Assembly: GCF_048564905.1 (NCBI RefSeq)
Contig: NC_133015.1
Coordinates: 6,302,501 to 6,366,500, forward strand
Length of the DNA: 64,000 bases
Direction: 5' to 3'
Source of the DNA: Vicugna pacos
Taxonomy: Eukaryota; Chordata; Mammalia; Artiodactyla; Camelidae
The stretch's first letter is position 1. Each line of letters starts with the position of its first letter. The translations under genes were made by a program, and so were the position numbers. Under the pieces are notes generated by a model. The model ran no database searches. It had not been told where the DNA came from and was given only the letters and a program-made list of their open reading frames with translations. Positions 35,621-46,440 of this stretch are shown here, in pieces.

Positions 35621-35754
35621 GTCTATGTGTAGCTAATTGTAGTATCGACTTACATACACATTTGTATCTAGATGTATATAGTTTAATGAATATATAATTA
35701 AAATAGAAATCATCTAATACACACATATTGTATATTCCATAGATGTATTTTAAA
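35621..35754. other. AT-rich spacer
   Basis: No gene or named repeat. Confidence 0.5.
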
Positions 35755-35862
35755 TTTATATTTATATTTTACAGACAGGGTGATTAAGAACAAAAGGGTA
35801 AAATAATTAACCCAAGATCACAATGGGTAACAAAGCAACTTGGGATTCAAGTTTGTTTCTGC
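35755..35862 (-). mobile_element. MIR SINE fragment
   Basis: Antisense MIR core and head: 'attttacagacagggtgatt', 'aataattaacccaagatcac', 'aagcaacttgggattcaagt'. Confidence 0.75.
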
Positions 35863-36203
35863 AAATAAATAAACATTTTCCTCACTAGATCTAATTAGAA
35901 AACATATAAGGAATTGATATTGTAATAATATCTCTTCCTTTGCATCAGGTTTTTGTTTTCGTTTGGTTGTGTTAATGACAAATCTTGAAGGAATCACCAG
36001 CATTTTTTTGACCAGATGCATAACATAGATGATCAATTTATCCCATAGCAGACATACTGTAATCATGACTTTAAAACACGTGTGAAGGCATTCAGTTCAG
36101 TGGAAAATTATGGGCAAGCACAAATAGTCATCAGTCATGCATTCCACAATTCTGGACCAATACTTTTAAAATAGCTTAAAAGCTTTTAATTATGTCTTTT
36201 AAT
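35863..36203. other. Unassigned spacer
   Basis: No gene or named repeat. An 82-codon minus frame (35818-36066) has no domain. Confidence 0.5.
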
Positions 36204-36611
36204 TATGATCAACTTTTTAAATTTAATTTTTTATTGAAGTATAGTTGGTTAACAATATCATGTTAATTTCTGGTGTACTGCCATAGTGATTCAGTTATAC
36301 ATACATACAAGTTATACATATATACATATAGATTCCTTTTCATATTCTTTTTCATTATAATCTATTACAAGGTATTGAATACAGTTCCTTGTGTTATACA
36401 GAAGAAACTTGCTGTTTATCCATTTTATACATAGTAGTTGATATCTGCAAATCCTGAACTCCCAATTTATCCGTACACCCTCCCCTTCCCACGTGGTAAC
36501 CCCAAGTTTGCTTTCCATGTTTGTGAGTCTGTTTCTGTTTTGTAAATAAGTTCATTTGTCAGATTTTTTTAGATTCTGCATATAAATAATACCTTATGAT
36601 CAACTTTTAAA
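36204..36611 (-). mobile_element. L1 LINE 3' end with target duplication
   Basis: A 373-base antisense L1 3' UTR (36222-36594): 'ttattgaagtatagttggtt', 'atttctggtgtactgccata', 'tatccgtacaccctcccctt', 'tgtttgtgagtctgtttctg', 'ttttagattctgcatataaa'. It is flanked by TATGATCAACTTTTTAAA (36204-36221) and TATGATCAACTTTTAAA (36595-36611), which differ by one T. This is a clean target-site duplication, and its TTTT/AA edge fits the L1 endonuclease site for a minus-strand insertion. Only the 3' UTR is present, with no coding part. Confidence 0.92.
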
Positions 36612-37867
36612 ACACAAAATTATGACTTCCTCTATTGACTGATTAGAGAGACTTTCACTGTCGTTGCATCCAAGTTGTAATGGCATAAACTTGAGCAACT
36701 GAGCCCTGCAACAGGAGCAGATGGCCTGTGTGCGATTTTGCAGCTCAGAAGTAAGCTTCATTTAATGGCAGCCAAAAAAGCAATGGACGATGTTCAAACC
36801 CTGAGTGCAGAAGAACAAACACTTTTTCTAAGGTTTATTTGGTAAACTCTGTGGCAGTTGGGCATCTGGACATGCTAGAAAGAAAGAATTTTAAAGCTAT
36901 CATTGAAACCTGTCCATTTGAATTAGATGATCCATTCTCTGTAATTGAGACTAAGTAGTGGGTATCTGTCACAAGCCAAATTAATAGAAATTAATTCAAA
37001 AACCTTGGAAAGGATATGCCATGTTGATCTGTGTAGCATGACCCCGAAGGGGACATTTTATTTTATGGGGAAGATTTCATTGTTAAAAGAAAAAAAGTCA
37101 CTCGGGCAAATGCTAAATAAAGCGAGGAAGTTTTTCAGAGAGTAAAGTGCTTATCCATTAGATGTAAATTAGCATGTGGAGGCACCATTTGATAAATGAC
37201 TGCTTCCAGAAAACTAAATGATACTGCCTTGTATAGAAAATTCACTCACTCAGGGGTGAGGACACTGCTTTTAAAGACCAGTCTATTTCTTTTGCAATCT
37301 TATTTGCTTCCTCTTTAGTTTAAAGACTGGCGTAGTGAGGTTAATATGTTCAGTCATGCTAGGTTTGTGAACACAAGACTGGAGAACCAAGCTAACATCC
37401 CTCAGTACTTTTACTGCAGCCCATTTGTGATTATCCTCAGAGGTAGAGACCAATCAGAGGAAGTCAAGACTGATCAAACTTGGGTTCTGCAGTTCTAGAA
37501 GCTTCGCAGTCATCTCGGGCTACATTAGGGCTCTGGAAGCAATGGTCCATGAAGAACTGTCATCTATTTGTTTATGCAATTCTGATGGATTAATTGTCCA
37601 TTATTTTTTAGATTGATATTTTAGATTAGTTCTAGCAACATAGTAATAATAAGTTTGTGTACTAACACTTACCTGCATATGAGAATAAGACAAAATTGGA
37701 AAAGGTTTCTGCCCTTAGGAAGCTTCCAAGGAGTGTTACTATCAGCTTGTGCTCATCTACTGAACACAGATCTTAGTCGTCCCATTACTTTTCTCCCTAA
37801 TTTTTTTTGTTCTCTTAAGCTTGTGCCTTTTTATATCCATTTATTTTATATTTTTATTATAATACTA
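36612..37867. other. Unassigned stretch
   Basis: No gene or named repeat. Frames at 36945-37145 and 37655-37909 have no domain. Confidence 0.5.
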
Positions 37868-38870
37868 TTTAAAATTTTCCAGATTTATTGTGATATTATT
37901 AATATATAACATATGTAAGTTTAAGATGTGCAACGTGATATTTTGATGCTAGTATATGTTGCAAACAAAATAATAATACATTTAAACAGCTTCATCCCCT
38001 CACATAATTTCCATTTTTTATCTGTGGTAATAACATTTGAAATTTAATCTCTTAAAGACTCTCAGTTATATAATGTTGTTAATTATAATCACCATGCTAT
38101 ACGTAGATTCTCTTAACTTATTCATCTTACAGCTGAAAGTTTGACTCTTTGACCACCATCTCTCCATTTCCCCTACCCTCTAGGCACCAGAAACCACTAT
38201 TCTACTCTTTCTATTTCTTTGAGTTCATCTGTTTTAGATTCGACTTATAGGTGACAACATAGAATATTTGTCTTTCTCTGTAGATTTATTTAGCATAATG
38301 CCATCAAGGTCCATCAATGTTGTGAATGGCACAATTTCCTTTTTCTTTATGGCTAAATGATATTTTTCTTTATGGCTAAATAATAAATAGATATTTAATA
38401 ATATAAGAGTATATCACATTTTCTTTATCCATTCATCTGTTGATAGACAACTAGTTATGACTTGGCTACTATAAATAATGCTGCAATGAACATGGGGGTA
38501 CAAATATTTTTCTAGATATTGATTTCATTTCTTTCATATATATATATCTCCAGAAGTGGAATTGCTGGATCATATAATAGTTCTATTGTTAATTTCTGAT
38601 AAACCTCTATACTGTTTTTCATAGTAGTTATTTCAATTTATTTTCTCACCAATAGTGCACAGGAACTCCCTTTCCTCCACAGCCTTACCAAACATTATTG
38701 TCTCTTGTCTTTTTTGTAATATCCATTCTAACAGGTGTGACATGGTTTCTCTTTGTAGTTTTGATTTGCATTTTCCTGATGAATAGTGATGTTGAGCATT
38801 TTTTCATGTGTCTGTCAGTGAAGTTTACGTCTTCTTAGAAAAATGTCTATTCAATCCCTTTACCATTTTT
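37868..38870 (-). mobile_element. Old L1MA-like LINE (left part), host of a nested L1
   Basis: Antisense 3' UTR ('gtaagtttaagatgtgcaac', 'cttaacttattcatcttaca') reading into ORF2 ('gtctttctctgtagatttat', 'gctgcaatgaacatgggggt', 'gtggaattgctggatcatat', 'ttgatttgcattttcctgat', 'gagcattttttcatgtgtct'). Interrupted at 38870 by a younger L1 and continued at 39532. A 23-bp tandem duplication around 'ctttatggctaaat' (38345 and 38368) lies inside it. Confidence 0.9.
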
Positions 38871-39531
38871 TTAAATTGAGGTTTAGTTCATGTATAATAT
38901 TATGCAGGTTTCAGGTATACAACATAGTCATTCACAATTTTTAAAGGTTATACTCCATTTATATTTATTATAAAGTATTTGCTATATTCCTTGTGCTGTA
39001 CAATATATCCATGTAGCTTATTTATTTCATACATAGTAGTTTGAAACTCTTAATTCCCTACCTCTGCCTTGCCCCTCCTCTGTTCCCTCTCTCCACTGGG
39101 AACCATCAGTTTGTTCTCTGTAACTGTGAATCTTTTTTGTTGTTGTAGTATGTTCACTAGTCTGCTTTGTTTTTAAAATTCTATACATGTGATAACATGC
39201 AGTATTTGTCTTTCTCTGTCTGACTTATTTAACTTAGCATAATACTGGGTGGTTGCAAAATGTAAAATTTCATTCTATTTTATGGCCGAGTGGTATACTT
39301 TTGTATATATATACATCTTCTTTATCCAGTCATCTGTTGATGGACATTTAAATTTTTTTCTCATATCTTGGCAATTGTAAATAATGCTGCTTTAAATATT
39401 AGGATGCACGTATCTTTTTAAAATAGTATTTTTATCTTTTTCCAGACATATACCCAGGAGTAGAATTGCTGTGTAATATAGTAGTTCTAGTTTTAGTTTT
39501 TTGAGAAAACTCTATGCTATTTTCCACAGTG
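38871..39531 (-). mobile_element. Younger L1 LINE nested in the old L1
   Basis: Antisense L1 that starts again at its own 3' end ('aaattgaggtttagttcatg', 'tgcaggtttcaggtatacaa', 'cttgtgctgtacaatatatc') and runs into ORF2 ('gtctttctctgtctgactta', 'ccagtcatctgttgatggac', 'gacatatacccaggagtaga', 'tctatgctattttccacagt'). It is flanked by CCTTTACCATTTTT (38857-38870) and CCTTTGCCCATTTTT (39532-39546), the duplicated target within the older element. About 660 bases, 5'-truncated. Confidence 0.9.
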
Positions 39532-39612
39532 CCTTTGCCCATTTTTAATCTTTTCTTTTTCTGTTTAGCTATATATACTTTGAATATTAACCCCTCATCA
39601 GATAAATAGTTT
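39532..39612 (-). mobile_element. Old L1MA-like LINE (right part)
   Basis: Resumes exactly where 38870 left off: 'cctttgcccatttttaatc', 'gaatattaacccctcatcag', 'ataaatagtttg'. Homology fades near 39612, which is the 5' truncation of the older copy. Confidence 0.85.
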
Positions 39613-42328
39613 GAATCCAGATCTCAAATATTGTTGGGATGCAGAGGAACCTTGAACAATTAAACGGAATTCTGGGGCTCTTGCTCACTACTCTATGCTT
39701 TGAGTTCAACCAGATTTCCCTTAAAAATGATGATGTTTAATAATGCAATCTTGAATATAGTTTTAAATTTTAACATAGTTTCTGAAAATTCAAATATGAG
39801 GTGATCTTTCTAAGAGCTGAATTTTCAGTCTTTGTTTCAGTATTTTCCAAAGGTAATTAATTCATGATTAGCTATGCTATTGTGATTAGTTACATTATAT
39901 GATAAATCTAACTTAATTGAGATGATTTCATATTAAAATTTCAGTGCAGGATAATTTCATTTTGGTAATCTTAAGCTACAAATTATCATTATGTATTTTT
40001 CAATAATTATTTTAAATACTTCCTTCCTTTGGGTTCATAACCATGAATTTATTTCAAATATAGGGAAACTACACCTGAGAGTTCATTGGTGTGTGTACCA
40101 GTGGTGTAAATGAGAGCAGGACCAGTCCAAACCTGGCAGACTCTAAGGAAGTGTGGAAGGTAGACATTAAGATGCAAATGGAATAATAGTTGATCATGGG
40201 AGTTTTATGAGATATCTACTTTCTTACAGCTCTGAGAATTTATAATTGTTTAGTTGACCTTCCAAATGGCAACATTCAGTGATTTCGCTTCTTGTAGTCA
40301 ATTCATGTGTTTGGCTTCAAATTCAAATTGGGGATATAAATATAGGACGCAAATGGTGTGTGTGCACACTGATATTTCATTATTTTACCAGCTGCCTCCA
40401 ACCTACATTTGGTTAAAATGAGCATCTTAAATTAGAGGGAATAGGGAGGAGTGGGGGATGAAAGGAAGCTTTAGAAATGCAGGAAGAGATTTGCTGGATG
40501 GTTCTTCAGGGATTAAAAAAGGCAATATAAAAGAAAATATCTGTTTTTTCCTAATTTATATTGTTTCAATATTCTGGCTTCAGAGTATTTGCTTGCCACT
40601 GATTTTTCCCTAGTTGTTCTGGTATTCCTTTACTTTACTTGCGGAAATTTGAATATCAATGAAATCTGTGTATATTTAAGGGTAAAGACATCTTCACTGA
40701 TACCCAAGGAAAGTATAGGTACCCTTCCCAGAAAAGTCATATAATTAATGAACATCTATGTTTACTCAAAAACTAGCCTCCATTTTGTAAGGCATAGAAG
40801 TCACAATTCTCATATTATTACATCAGAGGAGCAAGAATGTTTCTGAATACTTGTAATCTGAATTTTGATCAAGGATCACACAGTGGATTGTAAAAATTAA
40901 TATGTGTTAATTCACAAAACTGAACGGTTTTTAAATGTGAAAAAAAGGTTGAAGAAAGGATTAAGGTTATTGTTAACAGGAGGAAGAATTGTACAAATTC
41001 ATGAATCCAAATTGGTTAGTAATTTTGTTTTGGGAGATTTTTAATATGCTAATTTGAAGTATCCAGTGTAACAAGACTTGCATTAGCTAAACTTCTTTAG
41101 TCCATTTGATGAAGTGGAACCTGTGTATCTAACATACACTTGAAATTAAGACACATTATCATTCACTGATCAGTAGTTGGTTTTCTTTTAATTGTGATGT
41201 AAGATATGTAACTGATGCACAGTACCCTGCAAATGGGGCAGGACCATAAACCTGAGGAATGTCTTCTACATCAATTCCAAAGCTGATAGCTGAAGGCTTT
41301 CTGGTGCCAATCATCCCAGCAGCAAAAAAATAAGTTTTTAGTACCTAAGGGGGGTCTGGGCAGCACATGCCAGACACCATGTTAGTGTTTTCCCATACAC
41401 AGTTCTCACTTGTTCTGATAACAGTGCAGATAGGCAAAGAAAGTATTACTGGCCACAAAACAAATTAATAATGGAATTTAAAGTAGACACTACACAACTG
41501 GCTTAATTCCCTAGTAAATACAGTCTTAGGTATGTCATATTGGCAAAGAAAGGTAACGCAAAAACATGTCCTTATTGACACTTTAACTTGTGATATGTGA
41601 AGGAATGATTAGTAATTTGATGCTAAGGAAAAAAGCCACAGAGAAAGCAAACACCAGAAACAAGCATGATCAATTTCTGACGATTGATGGCAACGCTCAA
41701 ATCGCTTGCTGTGATCCAGTGCCCAGTCTAGCTAATATAGCTAATATCTGCATTTAAATGTTTACAATGCTGCTTAAAAGATGAGGTAACTAAGCAGTAA
41801 GACAGCTCATAGAGATTTTTCTTTGTCAATTATCTTTATTTTTCCCCACTTTGGTACTTTTTTTTTTTTTGTACTAAAACTTGAGATAGTCCCCTGCTGA
41901 GAAATGAAGGTAGGCACAGCAGTGGATCATGTTTTTGACAAGCCCAAAGCTCACTGACCCGTGCACAATATACCTACTTGCCACCTTTTTGTCAACATCT
42001 TGACAAGGTCATTGTGCATTAAAGAGAAACATTCAGTCTCTAACACTCTAATGCTCACTTTTCTTGAAGAAAGTGTGCAAAAAGGTGTAATTTTAACACA
42101 TCACCATCATTTCTGACTACACAGTAGGCAGTTTGGTTCATTGTAAGAGAAATTCTTGCATGCAAATACATCAGTCAGAACCAAAAATGTTCTGAGCAAT
42201 ACCTAGCTACATCTTTGAAACATGCATTGGTTCACCTCTAAATATCATTGTGGCTTAAAACTAAACAGACATTTTCAAGCATGCTTAGCATGGGGACCCT
42301 TTCATTAAGCAAAGATTAAAAAGGAAGT
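39613..42328. other. Long unassigned stretch
   Basis: No gene and no secure repeat. 41340-41460 has a faint resemblance to antisense MIR ('catgccagacaccatgttag'), too weak to list. There is a T-run at 41860-41871. Confidence 0.5.
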
Positions 42329-42400
42329 TATCTATCTATCTCTATCTATCCATTATCTATCTATCCATCATCCATCATTATCATCTTTGTTATCATCTGT
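42329..42400. repeat. Imperfect TATC/CATC microsatellite
   Basis: TATC units with interruptions grade into CATC/CATTATC units over about 70 bases. Confidence 0.9.
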
Positions 42401-43166
42401 CTAACTCCAGGGCTTGGAGATCAGCTGTCTTCTCCCTCCCTCCACGCATTAAAACCAAGCATGACTAAGGTTTTAATCTGTAAGGATTATAAGGATAGTC
42501 TAGGGCAAAATTTGAAAACCTCTTACTTACTATCAAATTTTAGGCAATATTAAGGGATTATAATAGATATATTTTGAACTCACAATGACACATTTTGCAC
42601 ATCCGTTTTAGCACTGATTACCTGTATGAGGCTAGCTTACACATAGATATTATTTACCTGTATATATTTTGATTCAGGATTCTTCTTTTTTTAATCTCCT
42701 ATAATATCTTTCTACATTAACTGAATGAAAGTTTGGCGCAGTTGCATTGGATTGAACAGAATAAAATCTAATAAATTTTATCTTAATTTGGTTATCAAAC
42801 CCTTCACAGCAAATAATATTCCTACAGTAGTAGTCCACTTATAAAATCCTAATACATATATGGAAATAGTATGAGCCAAGAGATGTAATTACAATACAAC
42901 AGAATTTTTTCCTGGGCTTTTACTCTTTTTTCTTGGCTTTCAAAGCTTAGTATCTGTCTGGGGTACAATTTCCTCAAAGCAAAAAGTCAGACAATAGAAT
43001 CAGGGATGAATGGTGTAGGACATCCAGGAGGGGAAAAAGAATACACTTTGAAATCGCAGCACACTAGTAATTTTGGTTGGATCTGTCCCATACTTGCCTA
43101 TTGGCAGTCAGAGGAGAACTTGGGGATTTCAACTCATAGTAACCATTTCTCTTAGGAATATAATAG
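42401..43166. other. Unassigned spacer
   Basis: No gene or named repeat seen. Confidence 0.5.
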
Positions 43167-43610
43167 TGTTACCGAGTCCAAACTCATTCTGCTCACAGCA
43201 TGACAGGTCAATAAATTGGGAGATGAGGTGTTGGAGCAAGGAATAGCGACTTAATTTGGAAAGCCAGCAGACAGACAGGATGGCAGAATAATGTCTTGGG
43301 AAACCTCCTACTTCAGTCAGAATACAGGCTCCTTTTATGCAAAAAACAAAAACAAAAACAGGGGAGAGGATGTGGTTTGTTGTTGCAAATTTCTTGCTGT
43401 AGGAATTCTGTGTTCCTGCAGCTGTTCACATGGGCCAGGTCATGGTGCTCCTGTAAAACCTCCAGCAAAACAAAGGTTATTCTCTATTCTGCAACTTTGT
43501 TATCTTTAAGTGAGTGCAGAGCTAGCAAGACTAAGCCTAGAAAACGGCACAGTGGTTAAAGCTAAAGGAACAGTCCTAATATACAGTCAGATTTGTTCTT
43601 TTCTATTACA
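43167..43610 (-). mobile_element. ERV1-type solo LTR, family A copy 2
   Basis: On the minus strand this LTR starts TGTAATAGAAAAGAACAAA and ends CTCGGTAACA, the same ends as the plus-strand LTR at 31734. The 4-bp sequence ATAG stands on both sides (43163-43166 and 43611-43614), a perfect gammaretrovirus-type target duplication. Length 444, with an AATAAA-type signal on the minus strand. Plus-strand frames at 43291-43559 read antisense to the LTR and are not genes. No internal region, so a solo LTR and a fossil. Confidence 0.88.
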
Positions 43611-43614
43611 ATAG

Positions 43615-45179
43615 GGTGATCCAATTTTATCTTCCTAGGAATCCAGGGTTTGCCGGGATGTATGTTTGGTTAGAGTCCATTGACTTCTGTTTCTGGATCC
43701 TGATGTGTTAGGAATCTAGATTTGAAAGAACCTACAAGCTTATGACAGTTTTACCCTCTATTTTAAAGTCCTGACAAAATGCTGTTATCTACTGTATTTT
43801 TAAAAACCTTCTTTCTAATTTATGAACACTCTAATTCTTCCATGTACACATACAGAAAGAGACTATATATGTATATATACATGCATATATGTATGTATAT
43901 GTTAATAATATATATGAATAATATGCAGATTATTTGCTCCCACATTTAAATATGAGAAAATGGAATCATATACATAAAACATGCATATTCATATATACAC
44001 ACATATATTTTACACTATAGTACGATGTAATTAGACTGACAATCCCAGGCATTCATACACTTTGGGAAAAGCCCAAGTTTATTAAATATATAAACTCAAT
44101 CCTCTCTCTTGTTAATGAAAAACATTAAAGTCAGTAGAATGCATAAAGCAAGGTTTCAAATGTTTGTATAAAAGTATATCCCTAAAGATAACTACATAAG
44201 CAATGAAACAAAGCCTGACAATTACTGTTTTTAATGTATTATGTTTCATCATTCCTCTTGAAATATTGTTACCTCCAACAGAGGTAGACCAACCTACCCT
44301 ATGAAGAACCACAGTGGCATTTATATAGACTTACAGTGTTCACCAATTCCTCTAATAAACATTTATGGAGCACAGAACATTTCCAAAGCTTTGCGTAGAA
44401 TATAAAGAAGGTAAGTGTATGCCCCATTGGGATTCTGATTAATAAGCTTTCTCAAGGAAACTTAATATCGGCCACCGTAAAATGAATGAGGAAAAACAAA
44501 AGAATCCCAGGACTGAAAGGTTTGGCTCCAGGTAATTTGGCTTCAAAGTTATTTACTTTAAAAGGGATGATAGCATGTCCTTAATTTCATGGATGTGAAG
44601 TATAATCCAATTTATGAACTCATGTACTGAATTGACATTAACAATGCTGTTAGTTTCACCTTAGATGCTCTGTTTATATTCATTTTCTACTGAGGCTTCA
44701 GATTGTTGACATTGAAACTTTTTAAACTTATTCTTAGAGTTAAAGCAGACTAATTTTTAAGCAGTCTGTGACTTGAAACGCCTAATTTCTTTCACCAAAA
44801 CATATATATAATATTGTTATTTTATATATACATAATGCTAGGATGAACTAGGGTATTATTGAAAAAAAAAGCCTTGCACATTTATAAAAGTAAGTGGTTT
44901 ATACACATGTTCACACTGTAATACCTCATTCAAATTTTGATCTTCAATGATCTTGAAAAGCCAAGTATGCTTAGCCCCACTTTTAGCAAACTGAATATAA
45001 GAAAAAAGAATCAAAAGCATCAGTTGAAAAATTGGGATTTGACTTAGTTTATTTAATTTATTTTTATGTTAAGTACCAACATATTTTCCTCTATAATATT
45101 AAGCAACAGGGAGAAGAATGATTATCAGGCTTACAACATTTTAAATTGTTTTTATTTCCATGACTTTCAAATGCAGCCA
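43615..45179. other. Unassigned stretch with AT-rich repeat
   Basis: A TATG/TATA-rich low-complexity patch lies at 43866-43920. 'taataaacatttatggagca' at 44353 may be the end of an L2 and 44920-45010 may be MIR; both are too short or too diverged to claim. The 66-codon minus frame at 44112-44312 has no domain. Confidence 0.45.
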
Positions 45180-45460
45180 TTATTAAGCATTCATTCCATG
45201 AAAGAGCCAGGCAGAACTCCACCCTGGCTTGCTCCCAGGTCACTGCTCTCACTTGGCTCTTGCTGGGCGTGGGGAAGGATAGGCCAAGAACAGCCGAGCC
45301 AAAAGGAGCATCCAGAGAATAATCGTCATCACAACAAGGCTGATAATCGTTAACAGCTGCCAAAGGGAAATACGACAGTGATGATCTGGGTGCCGAAGCG
45401 CTCACTAGTTTTGTTGAGCCTTGGAAGTTATGCATAAACTGCTGTGTGATCACAGTGTTG
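45180..45460. other. CpG-bearing segment of unknown nature
   Basis: Within roughly 140 bases (45265-45402) there are several CpGs ('gggcgtggg', 'agccgagcc', 'aatcgtcatc', 'aatcgttaac', 'atacgacag', 'gccgaagcgctc') in a region that otherwise has almost none. G+C is raised as well. Frames exist on both strands (plus 45066-45353, 95 codons; minus 45091-45453, 120 codons) but I recognise neither protein. It could be a conserved non-coding element, a small exon, or part of a younger repeat. I assign no function. Confidence 0.4.
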
Positions 45461-46314
45461 TATGTACCACTGGGAAACTGGTATGTTTAATCATCCTTTT
45501 GGCATACTCTTTGCTTGTTTCTTCTTTGTCAGTGTCATATTTGCCGAGTCTTTAAAAAAATTCAGCTCTAAGTAAGGGGGAAAAAACAATGTAAAAGTTA
45601 AAACCTGTGATTTTGTGAGGAGACTGAATTTCTAATAAAATGACATTCTAACAGTTCAGTTTTAAGCAATGGTAACAGTTAAAATTAACCAATAAACCTG
45701 ACAATACACAGAGCAATCTTTAAGTAAAAGTGAATTCACTACTAGCTGTCATCCAGACACAGAAAAACTGCAATGCGAATGCTATTTCTGAACTTAATTC
45801 AGTATTTTACAAAACTATGTTTCTCAAAATGACAGCAAGCAATAAGAAACTGCATAATGTTTTACTTCCACAATTTAAATGGAACGTTTTTTAAATGATA
45901 AAAAAATTCCCTTATTCAAGTAAGTGGTATCAACCAGCAATTTTAATTGCCTTTGGCTGAATATAAAATGAAAATCTATAAAGCATTATTAGAAGGTCAG
46001 CATTTATAGTGATAAGCTCAAGAAAGTCAGTGTCATTTACATATGCTTTTAAGGAAAACTATGAAAGTCTGAACACATTTATGATTCAGATTCAAACAGA
46101 ATTTTTTGGACAGTAAAATGTCAGCTAGGAAAGGCAGGATGTGCTGTAATAGTCATAGCAACACAGGTGCTTATATTGTTATACAGTTTCAGTTACCTGT
46201 GCTTGGACAGATGGTTCTAAAATTATACTTAATATGAGATTTAGGAAACAGCTAGAACATTAAATGTGTATCATATTGGGATGAGCATAGATAAACATAC
46301 TGGGGGATCCATGT
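45461..46314. other. Unassigned stretch
   Basis: No gene or named repeat. Confidence 0.5.
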
Positions 46315-46440
46315 CAAGAAGATTCATAGAATTATATAAATTTAAGGACTATTAAGTCCATTTGATTGAATCTCCCATTTAAAGGTGAGACAATTAAATC
46401 CCCCTAAAGCCAAATTAGTTTCCAAGGTCACAAAATGGTA
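46315..46440 (-). mobile_element. MIR3/L3-like old repeat
   Basis: 'catagaattatataaattta', 'aggactattaagtccatttg', 'cccatttaaaggtgagacaa' and 'tttccaaggtcacaaaatgg' echo a common old mammalian repeat ('cagaatcttagagttggaag..catctagtccaac..gatgaggaaactga..caaggtcaca'). Strongly diverged; family uncertain between MIR3 and L3. Confidence 0.42.

Noticed and set aside
35376-35726. 116-codon minus frame with several Cys
   Set aside because: It spans an L2 3' UTR and AT-rich spacer; cysteine spacing fits no zinc finger.
41340-41460. Possible antisense MIR
   Set aside because: Only a few short words match; the core motif cannot be followed.
42329-42400. Direct-repeat array considered as CRISPR
   Set aside because: It is a 4-bp microsatellite with no spacers, and the host is a mammal.
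43291-43559. Cys-rich 72-codon and basic 87-codon plus-strand frames
   Set aside because: They lie antisense within a fossil LTR.
31734-43610. One provirus bounded by the two family A LTRs
   Set aside because: The LTRs face opposite ways, have different 4-bp flanks, and the 11 kb between them hold MER5A, L2, MIR and L1 rather than retroviral genes.
44345-44415. Possible L2 3' end
   Set aside because: About 70 diverged bases, not separable from chance by eye.
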